From positions 1-10,511 of the forward strand of contig MU634738.1 of the NCBI GenBank assembly GCA_026770595.1: a stretch of DNA of 10,511 bases, in the 5' to 3' direction. The first letter of the stretch is position 1; each line of letters begins with the position of its first letter. This DNA comes from Ochromonadaceae sp. CCMP2298 (Eukaryota; Sar; Synurophyceae; Ochromonadales; Ochromonadaceae). Shown here one piece after another: positions 1 through 6,523 of this stretch. The notes below the pieces were generated by a model. That model had not been told where the DNA came from and did no database searches. It worked only from the letters and a program-made list of their open reading frames with translations. The position numbers and the translations under genes were made by a program.

Positions 1-124
1 TATATGCATACTATTGGTACATATATGCATACTATTGGTACATATATGCATACTATTGGTACATATATGCATACGATTGGTACATATATGCATACTATTG
101 GTACATATATGCATTGGTACATAT
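1..124. repeat. AT-rich minisatellite, 21-bp unit, left end truncated
   Basis: Five copies of a 21-bp unit beginning ATGCATACTATTGG start at 4, 25, 46, 67 and 88. The fourth carries one substitution (ACG for ACT). A shortened 16-bp copy follows at 109-124. The array runs off the left edge, so its full length is unknown. On the - strand it lies just downstream of a candidate donor (G|GTTGAG, GT at 137-136), so it is probably intronic, like the two satellites at 2456-2582 and 6656-6819. Because the unit is a multiple of three it creates an artificial repetitive open frame. Confidence 0.9.
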
Positions 125-137
125 ATGCACACTCAAC

Positions 138-455
138 CCTGCGCCAACAACCTACAATCACACTCGGGCAGGCGCTTCAGGTCGCCCCGGCTGAGGGTGA
201 TCATGTCCTGGAGTGTGTGTGCGTGTGTGAGGAGGGAGAAGGAGGGGAGAGAGGAGAGAGGAGACAAGGAGGTGAGCAAGAGGACGGTAACGCCGAGAAG
301 TAGACTGCCCACGACCTCAACAACTTGACCTTCCAACCATCTTAGTCTCTGGACCTCTCAATAAACCCATAAACTTTATAAACCTCTGTTATTCCCACAA
401 GACCTACCTGCGACCTTGCCTTAGTGGGGTACATCGTGTACACGACAGCGTCGTT
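138..455 (-). CDS. Two internal exons of a gene leaving the left edge; possible Ulp1-like domain start
   Basis: On the - strand, exon 455-408 is preceded by ATTCACAG and followed by donor CAG|GTAGGT. A 200-nt intron with a long pyrimidine tract ends in ACTCCAG, and exon 207-138 is followed by G|GTTGAG. Both exons join in phase 0, giving 39 residues: first NDAVVYTMYPTKARSQ, then DMITLSRGDLKRLPECD and CRLLAQ. The layout 'YP(P)-x(n)-I-T/L-x-x-D-L-x-x-L' resembles the run-in to the catalytic domain of Ulp1/SENP SUMO proteases (family C48). The catalytic His, Asp and Cys would lie outside the window, so this is a weak guess. The splice signals and phase match are seen; the family is inference. The intron after the second exon would hold the 21-bp satellite. 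Confidence 0.3.
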
Positions 456-616
456 CTGTGAATATCGTAGTGTGGTAGTGTTGTAGTGCGGTATTGAGGT
501 AGTATGATAGTGTAGGAATAGGAAAGGTTAGAGAGACACATACACATATATATATACATACTATATACACACATAGATACACCGCAGTGGGCTCATACGA
601 TATATATCACACGCAG
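456..616. repeat. Low-complexity spacer: GTAGTG-type repeats and AT/AC dinucleotides
   Basis: At 466-516 degenerate copies of GTAGTG/GTATTG follow one another. At 537-580 there are alternating AC and AT dinucleotides. No gene is supported here. The stretch separates the divergent left-edge gene from the + strand gene starting near 617, so it may hold both promoters, or intron sequence of either gene. Confidence 0.6.
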
Positions 617-2907
617 ATGCGCCGGGTGCTGCTGGTAGCCACGAGTGGGCTGGGCAACCAGAGCTCTGTATTGTTGAAGGCCGCCAAGAAGGCTCGTGTC
701 GCAGCTAAGGCGGCCGACCTGCATACCAACCCTGCGTACGCCCGAGCACAACATGCACAGGTGGCGCTGGATTCGGTGGGGGCGGCGATCAGAGCCTGCG
801 AAGAGCTGCTCGCCGCGGTACAAGGTGCAATGGACAGCCTAGCGGCCGAGGCCCGGCTGGCGTCCGACGGGGGGGTAACCCCCTTATTCTGGGTCCGGTC
901 TCGCACACCGCGATAATCCTCACCGCAGCCGCCCGCGACGCCTTCTCCGCCGCTGTTACCGCATACGCATCGGCTTCTGTGGCAATCAATGCAGCTAGAG
1001 TGCAGGCGGTAGCCTGGCCTGTGGTCACGGGCACGGGCACGGGCACCTTACAGCCTACAGCAGTCGACGCCCTAAACCAGCTCAAAGCGGCCTCCAGTAT
1101 GATAGAGCAGCATATACTGGCTGCGTCTGGGGACTGTTCGGCCATGCAGCAGGCTGCGTTAGCCGCCAGAGTCGCGGCTGTGCGTGCACCCATCAGCTGG
1201 GCTGTGGATGCACGCACAATCCTTGCGAAGCCGCATGCTGACGACTCAGCGGCCAGCTGGCTAACCTTCGCACAGGACGTGCTCGGCCTCAAGCTCGACG
1301 TGGAGGATAAGCCGATCGAGAGAAGCATGGACCTACAGGTGCGCAAGGCGGTCGTAGCGTGGTACCTGTTGTATGATGTCTATCCCAACAACATCAATAC
1401 AGTCTCGCTCGCGGTGCTCAAGACGCAGCTCAAGGTACGACTTCCGCGACCCGAGGACCTGCAGCACTGGATGGTGAAGCACATGGAGGACAAGCCTCTG
1501 CCAGAGCCACAAGATGTGCAGGCGCACCGTGCAGTGCTCCTGGAGGTCCTTCACGACGCCTACCGCCTAGAGCACCTCCTGCAGCCGCGCTTCTTCACGT
1601 CCAAGCGCTTCCTGGACAAGCAGGGCCTGCCACAGCGGTGGGAGTACTTCCGCGACATTGGGCTCTTTGTGCTGTGCATACTGCACGCCGAGATGCGCAT
1701 AGGCGAGAAGTTGATGAATGTCCTTCTCGGAGAGCTGCGTCTCCGCGAGGACCTATCTCCCGCAGAGAAGCTGCAACGCTGGAAAAGGGTTCAGCTCGCC
1801 CTCAACCGCATCCTGCAGGCCGGCACAGGTCTTGCTGCACAAACCCAGGAGGGCGGAACCCAGGAGAGCAATTTCCAGGAGGAGGGGGGGACCTACCAGG
1901 AGGAGGGGGGTATTTCCCAGGAGGACGAACGTGAGGAGGAGGAGGGAATCCTGGAATTCCCAGGCGGAGCAGGATGCTGAGGAGTATGCAGAGCACCTAG
2001 CCATGCTAGATGAGCAAGACCAGTACTTTGCCCACTACTACGGCAAAGGTGCCTCTGCATTGCCTGAGGGGCTGAAGCCGGACTGCACTACAGAGGAGTA
2101 CGTTCACCTGTCCGAAATGCACGTGAAGAGCAAGTCCTTCAAGATGAACCTCATGGCTCAGAGGCGCTTGTGGTCGCGCTTCGATATCCTGCTGGAAACA
2201 ATCTATAGGGAGGGCGATCCGCCCGAACAGCTGCAGCGGAGAGACCTTTTCTCCAACATAGCGTCTGCCTATGGAGAGATATTCGTGACCTTAAATCAGA
2301 AGGCGGATATGACTCAGGCCGAGGTCTACGCGCTGCAGCTGGACCAGTGGGGCCGCAACTTCGTCGCAGCCTTCGGGAGGAAGGCCATAACGAACTACGT
2401 CCACAAAATAATTGCAGGCCATTTTAGTTTCTTCATACCAAGGTGAGTCTACAATATGCATATGTATATAACACTGTACCATAGTGTTATGCATATGTAT
2501 ATAACACTGTACCATAGTGTTATGCATATGTATATAACACTGTACCATAGTGTTATACATATGTATATAACACTATACCATACGACCCCTATAGGTATGG
2601 GGGTCTTTATAAACTTCAGAATGTGGGCATGGAGGCGCTAATCAAGGTCCTGCGCAGCTACAGCGCGAATGGGACACAGCACGGGGGGCACTGCGGTAAT
2701 CAGCGCTCTGACGCCAAGCCCTCTGTGCGTGCCTCGTTGCCCGGGGAGGACGTTAAGGTAGTACATGAGCGCCCCATCGCTATGGGGGATTTTATGGCTC
2801 GGCGGATGTGTTATCAGTTCTCCCACTTCGCCGAAAGCTCTTATGACTACATGGTAGATATAGCCAAGAAAGGCAAAAGCCAAGATAAGATGGTGAAAAA
2901 ACAGTAG
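617..2907 (+). CDS. Uncharacterised Ala-rich multi-exon protein (about 619 aa), possibly a mobile-element-associated family
   Basis: Proposed exons: 617-824, 929-1788, 1964-2442, 2595-2907 (stop TAG). The last junction is clear: AAG|GTGAGTC at 2443 and CCTATAG|GT at 2594, with reading restored exactly (FFIPR then YGGLYKLQNVGMEAL). The first two introns are models that resolve frame changes: 825-928 (AAG|GTGCAA to CTCACCGCAG) and 1789-1963 (AGG|GTTCAG to TTCCCAG). Single-base indels near the G7 run at 869-875 and in the purine repeat at 1844-1946 are the alternative. The N-terminal 180 or so residues are Ala-rich and helical. The middle carries DVYPNNINTVSLAVLKTQL, RLEHLLQPRFFTSKRFLDK and WEYFRDIGLFVLCILHAEMR; the end carries TNYVHKIIAGHFSFF, GGLYKLQNVGMEAL and NGTQHGGHCGN. 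I recall similar GH-x(n)-Y-x-x-LY-x-x-x-x-x-G-x-EAL-x(n)-T-x-x-GG layouts in multicopy proteins of unknown function from protists and marine invertebrates; that is memory, not a search. The start at ATG 617 is uncertain. Confidence 0.6.
1844..1946 (+). repeat. Purine-rich degenerate tandem repeat CCAGGAGGAGGGGGG
   Basis: About five imperfect copies of a 16-20 bp unit CCAGGAGG(AGGGGGG) occur here, with G7 (1884-1890) and G6 (1905-1910) runs. Read in the upstream frame it encodes acidic QEEGG repeats; read in the downstream frame it gives Arg-rich sequence. The gene must change frame at or near this block. It is either a coding repeat prone to slippage or, with 1789-1963 as an intron, another repeat-filled intron. 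Confidence 0.7.
2443..2594 (+). other. Spliceosomal intron (152 nt) largely composed of a 33-bp satellite
   Basis: The donor is AAG|GTGAGTC and the acceptor CCTATAG|GT. Splicing joins two open frames in phase 2/1 without a stop. Within it, 2456-2554 holds three perfect 33-bp copies beginning ATGCATATGTATATAACACT, and a diverged partial copy follows at 2555-2582. Each unit contains the inverted repeat ATAACACT / AGTGTTAT (8-bp arms, 7-nt loop). The unit length, a multiple of three, leaves open frames on both strands that are not genes. Confidence 0.88.
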
Positions 2908-3010
2908 AAGGACGCTCAGAAAAGCCTCCTTAACAAGTATTAGATTCTATATTTATTTATTAAAAGAATCAGTGTACACATTCTAGACTTGGTTATCAGT
3001 CCCCAGGTTC

Positions 3011-3056
3011 TTGGGTACACAACTTGGGTACACAACTCAGATGCGGTACACAATTC
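3011..3056. repeat. Short tandem repeat, TTGGGTACACAAC
   Basis: Two adjacent perfect 13-bp copies lie at 3011-3023 and 3024-3036. A diverged third (CGGTACACAATTC) starts at 3044. Confidence 0.8.
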
Positions 3057-3174
3057 TTCAGTCCCCTAGCCCTGACCAGGGTCTAGGCTGGAGCCCATGT
3101 AGATTACATCATCATGGGACGCAGCCGAGCCAGAGCTCGATCCCTGCTCGGGGCCCGGGGGGGCAGCGGTGGTG

Positions 3175-3202
3175 CTCCTACCCTGAGTAGTAGGGGTAGG
3201 AG
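3175..3202. other. Hairpin: 9-bp perfect stem, 10-nt loop
   Basis: CTCCTACCC (3175-3183) pairs with GGGTAGGAG (3194-3202). A weaker bulged hairpin lies about 100 bases upstream (CCTAGCCCT / AGGGTCTAGG, near 3065-3090), and a GCGCGAG / CTCGCGC pair about 100 bases downstream (3303-3329). No T-run follows. Whether any of these is transcribed is unknown. Confidence 0.5.
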
Positions 3203-3954
3203 TTAGATAGAGGTAAGATGGGGAAAGCGCGCGTTAGACATAGCCAGCACGACGGTTAAGCAGAGGGCCGCAGAGCTCACATCTCTGCCCAGGCGACGAT
3301 GCGCGCGAGCGCTGCGGTTATCCTCGCGCTTGGGGGACACAGGCGGGGGGGGGGAGTTCAGCTGTCGCCGGACATCCGCGCGCGCTGTCGAGGCGTCTTG
3401 GCTCCTCTGCGGGGGACCATGGACATCATTTTAACCCCGTTTCTCTTGTTACTGGACATTTGTTGCCTCTAGTGTAAAATGATAAGCAACAGTAGCGGAA
3501 TGCGCGCGACTGCCAGAGCTTCAACCTTGCTGATGTGGAGAACAAGCTGCAAGATGTTTGCACAAATAACGGCCAGCAAGGAAAAACCCCGCCAATCGGT
3601 TTTTGAGATTGGCACTGCAGTCCCTGTTAAGTCCGGAAAAAGGCGCCAATATCCAATGTGGAAAAAATCCTAGCATCTTCTCCTTAAGCCTTTACATGCC
3701 CGTTACATGATTTTGTCTGAAAGAAATCCTATTTACGGTGTTTTTTGTCATCATGAGAGGGTGTGGTCTCGCACTTTCCGCACCGCTCTCGCACTTGAAG
3801 CAGGAGGATCACTTCACCCGAATACTCGAATCGATGTCTTCGATGCAATTCAAGTACTCGGAGTGCTGCATCTGGCAGAGTAAAAGTCACAACTCTCCGA
3901 GCCAGCGCAGCGAGCTTTGCCATGAGAGAGCGACCCTCAACGTGAGACAGTCCG

Positions 3955-5196
3955 ATGGAGAGCGCCGCTTCTACGATGGGGACCGAGGTGAATGTGTGGA
4001 CGACGAACCGAGCTTTTCTTGGTTGGGAGGGTAACCCGGTCGGCTCTTACTTCGCAGAGTACTTCGCGGATGGGCTCACTGGTGCTGCAAAACTCACCGT
4101 TGCACACGTCGTCGCCGAGGATCAGAACAGCGGCCATCTGCTGGTGTGGTATGGCGATTCTGACCACCAAGACGTGACCCCCGAGGAGGCATTTAACAGG
4201 AACAAAGATTTAGCGAAGAGGGGCATCGTCCTATGTGCTCCGGATGCGGAGCCTGGTGTTGATATGTGGGCGAATGTGCGTGCGCACCTGGCCTCGATGA
4301 AACCCGTGCCGGGCCAGGTGAGAATGGATGGTCTAGCTAAGATTCTGCGTAACCTATGACTAATATTCACATCATTATCTAATCAGGACATGCAGCAGAC
4401 AATTGACGTGAACTGCGTCGTAGACGATGACGAGATGAGCGCCGTCTCGGCGCACAGAGGTCTGAAGAGAGGCAGAGGTTCTTCGTTCTACACCTCCGAC
4501 GACAAGGAAGATGACACGGGGTCTCGTGTGGCCTCAGAGGACTTCGAGGACGAGCCATTCGAGTCTGAGGAGCACTTCGAGTCCGCCCCGCACAGCGAGT
4601 CCGGCAGGGATTGGGCAGGTCGCACTGGGCACCAGGCTGTGAGCGCTGCCAAGCTCTCCAAGATCACGGCTAGACGCTCGTACCTGCATACCTCGAACCA
4701 CAGAGGCGCCTCCTCGGCCTCTTCAACTCCAGGAGCGTCTGAGCTCTCCAACCCTTCTAGCCTCTCCCACTCTTCCACCGGCTCGGGCTCCCCTTCCCAT
4801 AGCAGCGGTGGGTTCAGGGCATCTCGCAAGAACCCGGGGCCCACGAAACCTAAGAGCACACTGCTGAGCAAGGCGGATAGGGAGGCCTACGACCTCAAGC
4901 TGCACACGACCATCGTGGCAACCCTCAACTCCCAATATGAGGACAACGGCCTATGCGCGGACTGGATCGCCGAGGAGGCGGGGCTGACCAAGGGCAGGTG
5001 GACTAACATCAAGAAGAAGGTGGCCAATCACTGTCTGGACGCCAAGGATAGGGTAGGTATCTTATACTTTTGGCCGGTGGTAGCCGAGATGTACTGCAAG
5101 AGCAGCTCTGAGCAGCGGAAAGCGGTGGAGTTGGGCATCAAGCACGCCGTACAAGAGAGGAAGTTCTGGAAGTTCTCCGAGGGGGGTGAGCTCTGA
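3955..5196 (+). CDS. Tudor-like domain protein with acidic/Ser-rich linker, 390 aa, two exons
   Basis: Exon 1 is 3955-4317 and exon 2 is 4387-5196. The 69-nt intron has donor GGGCCAG|GTGAGA, a branch-like CTAAT and acceptor TAATCAG, and joins codons in phase 0. Without splicing exon 1 would stop at TGA 4357-4359. Residues about 28-90 read like a Tudor/chromatin-reader barrel: VGSYFAEYFADG, then LTVAHVV, then GHLLVWYGDSDHQDVTPEEA. This matches the usual 'VG-x-F-x-DG ... V-x-YxDGDxEDLT-x-EE' layout, which in relatives binds methylated histone or protein tails. Residues about 155-190 are acidic, about 228-263 Ser/Gly-rich and probably disordered. The C-terminus (about 280-390) is helical with a helix-turn-helix-like stretch (DWIAEEAGLTKGRWTNIKKK) that could bind DNA. 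An alternative is two separate genes with ATG 4390 starting the second; the splice signals and phase argue against it. Its product may act in chromatin together with the downstream SET-like protein. Confidence 0.65.
4318..4386 (+). other. Short intron (69 nt) joining the Tudor-like exon to the acidic/Ser-rich exon
   Basis: The donor is CAG|GTGAGA at 4318, a CTAAT branch-like site lies near 4359-4363, and the acceptor ATCTAATCAG ends at 4386. Both flanks are at codon boundaries, so reading passes from PVPGQ to DMQQTI. It has an in-frame stop and no tandem repeats, unlike the two satellite introns. Confidence 0.75.
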
Positions 5197-5762
5197 GCTC
5201 GTGGATGTCTAATTAGGAGTGTCAGAGTGCTGGCCAGTTGGGCTTTGTTCAACGGCAATCTCGTATACGTTCCGCGTCACAAGTTACGTGTAATTTCTGT
5301 GTAGGTCTGAGGGCGGGCGGGAAAGGTCCTACCCCTATTTCGGAACCCCTATCCTCACTGGCTTAGGCTGCCCGCAGGTATTGAATGTTCTATCTATGTA
5401 AGCTCACCCATCAACGCAGTCTCCCATTCCAGTTTTTGCATTGGCCTTACTTACTGCCCATAGGGAGTAACAGTCATAGGCCCTCCCGACTTTGCGCGAA
5501 CTTCGTATTCAAGCACCGTATTTAAAGATAGGCGCGCAACACTTCGTATTTGGAAACGTATTTTTGTTCTTCGAATAGGCGGTTTTAAATTAAACACAAC
5601 ATTATTAAAGCCAATTGGGAGAGTCCAGATTAAAATTTTGGACTGCGGATTTGCCATTGCAATCTTTGAGTTGCAATTCAAGTTTCAGGGTAGATATCCG
5701 CGCCGAGCGGGAGCAGCCTCCGCACGCACAAGTTAGAGCGATTGACCAGCGTATCAGCCTAG
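5197..5762. other. Intergenic region, 566 bases, likely promoter of the SET-like gene
   Basis: No reading frame here looks coding. From about 5500 the sequence becomes AT-rich. ACTTCGTATT occurs twice (5500-5509 and 5541-5550), each copy preceded by a GCGC-type motif, and related CGTATTT motifs follow. These could be promoter elements of the gene starting at 5763, but nothing decides this. A short inverted GGCCCTCC/GGGAG-type stretch near 5460-5490 is too weak to call. Confidence 0.4.
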
Positions 5763-6401
5763 ATGTCTGACATTCGTTCTTCTCTGCGACCGCTGCAGCC
5801 ACCAATGAACAGGTACGCACCGTCGGAGATCCCGACTGCGGTGGCGAGGGAAGCCAGGAAGGACAAGGTGTTCGCTGCTTCGCTGGATAAGGGCAGGTGG
5901 GTGACATTACCCCGGTTAATCTGGTGCAGAAATGCGGCAGGTAAACCGGTGATGAAGGAGGTGCGCATCTGGAGGCGGAACGATGCGCAGCGCCTCGCGC
6001 GCTCTGATTTCGTTACCGCTGAGGGGGGCGAGGAGATCGGGAGGGGCTTGGGCTATACCTTTGTGATCATGCCTGGGGAGCGGCTGGGTATGTTCACGGG
6101 CATGAACAGAGCCAACTTCGACCTGGCTCCCACCAAGTTCGCCCTCACCCTAGACGCGGTAACCGTGCTCGAGTGCTCGATGTACGCGAGATACTACTGC
6201 ATACCATCACACTGCAACGACTACCGGGCTCTGAGGAACAGGTACACTGGAACCCTGGGGCAGGCAAACTGCGAGCTGGTGAGGGGCGATGGTGACGATG
6301 TGTGGCTAGTGGCCACGAGGATGATGCTCCCCGGGCCGCGCGGCTACACTGAGGCGCTTACCTTCTACGGGGACGAGTGGGACGAGCTGCACATGCTCTA
6401 G
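5763..6401 (+). CDS. SET-like domain protein, 212 aa, single exon
   Basis: This is an intact frame from ATG 5763 to TAG 6399-6401. Landmarks of a SET fold appear in order. Residues 93-113 read GRGLGYTFVIMPGERLGMFT, like the N-terminal 'GxGLfa...i-x-xGexlgeytG' strand pair. Residues 166-172 read GQANCEL, where typical enzymes have the NHSC/PN cofactor-binding motif. Residues 180-191 read VWLVATRMMLPG, like 'v-x-l-x-a-x-rdIxpGEEL'. Residues 198-207 read ALTFYGDEWD, like the closing 'ElTxdYGxxYW' with the catalytic-type Tyr at about 202. SET proteins transfer methyl groups from S-adenosylmethionine to lysine. Here the Asn-His pair is replaced and the acidic residue before YG is missing, so activity is uncertain. 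There are no pre- or post-SET cysteine clusters. It sits on the same strand 0.57 kb after the Tudor-like gene and is convergent with the next gene. Confidence 0.6.
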   Translation: MSDIRSSLRPLQPPMNRYAPSEIPTAVAREARKDKVFAASLDKGRWVTLPRLIWCRNAAGKPVMKEVRIWRRNDAQRLARSDFVTAEGGEEIGRGLGYTFVIMPGERLGMFTGMNRANFDLAPTKFALTLDAVTVLECSMYARYYCIPSHCNDYRALRNRYTGTLGQANCELVRGDGDDVWLVATRMMLPGPRGYTEALTFYGDEWDELHML

Positions 6402-6523
6402 ATGATAAGGAAGTATATTATGATGCTTTCACGCTATTTATCTTATTCATGCGGTTAAATACTTAATCTATCTACTTATCTACTTACTTCCGAGCATTAT
6501 TTTCGGGGGGGAGGGATGCACAC
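6402..6523. repeat. Short convergent spacer with CTAT/CTTA repeats
   Basis: The 122 bases separate the 3' ends of two convergent genes. They include a degenerate tetranucleotide stretch of CTAT/CTTA type at about 6468-6489 and a G7 run near 6505-6511. Read on the - strand, AATAAGATAAATA lies downstream of the stop at 6524 and could serve as a polyadenylation signal. Confidence 0.55.

Larger units (their letters stand above)
2908..3954. other. Intergenic region, 1.05 kb, no convincing gene
   Basis: The first 70 bases are AT-rich and probably hold the 3' end of the preceding gene (TTTATTTATT near 2950). Then come a GTACACAA repeat, two small hairpins and a GC-rich block with G7 (3157-3163) and G10 (3345-3354) runs. 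A 57-codon frame from ATG 3299 to TAG 3472 crosses the G10 run and has no recognisable product. Codons 3496-3606 (containing NLADVENKLQDVCTNN) look protein-like and could be a decayed coding fragment, but nothing continues it. The last 250 bases presumably contain the promoter of the gene at 3955; no TATA box stands out. Confidence 0.5.

Noticed and set aside
1-124. CRISPR array
   Set aside because: Units are contiguous with no unique spacers, and the DNA is eukaryotic.
4-303. Open frames reading MHTIGTY repeats
   Set aside because: They come from the 21-bp satellite being a multiple of three; after the array the frame runs into a probable intron pyrimidine tract of the opposite strand.
875-928. 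Intron using GGGGG|GTAACC as donor
   Set aside because: Joining to the good acceptor at 928 leaves the wrong frame; donor 825 or an indel fits better.
789-1346. 185-codon Ala/Ser-rich frame on the - strand
   Set aside because: Shadow of the Ala-rich + strand exon; it has no splice or start support of its own.
2291-2641. Open frames on both strands reading MHMYITLYHSV or its reverse
   Set aside because: They are translations of the 33-bp satellite inside a well-supported intron.
3738-4034. 98-codon + strand frame overlapping the start of the Tudor-like gene
   Set aside because: Non-ATG start, no recognisable motif, and it overlaps a better frame.
4488-4871. 127-codon - strand frame rich in Glu and Ser
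   Set aside because: Antisense of the acidic/Ser-rich linker of the Tudor-like gene, whose splice-joined frame is better supported.
3848-5684. Shared 11-mer GCAATTCAAGT upstream of the two + strand genes
   Set aside because: A match of this length is expected by chance in a 10-kb window.
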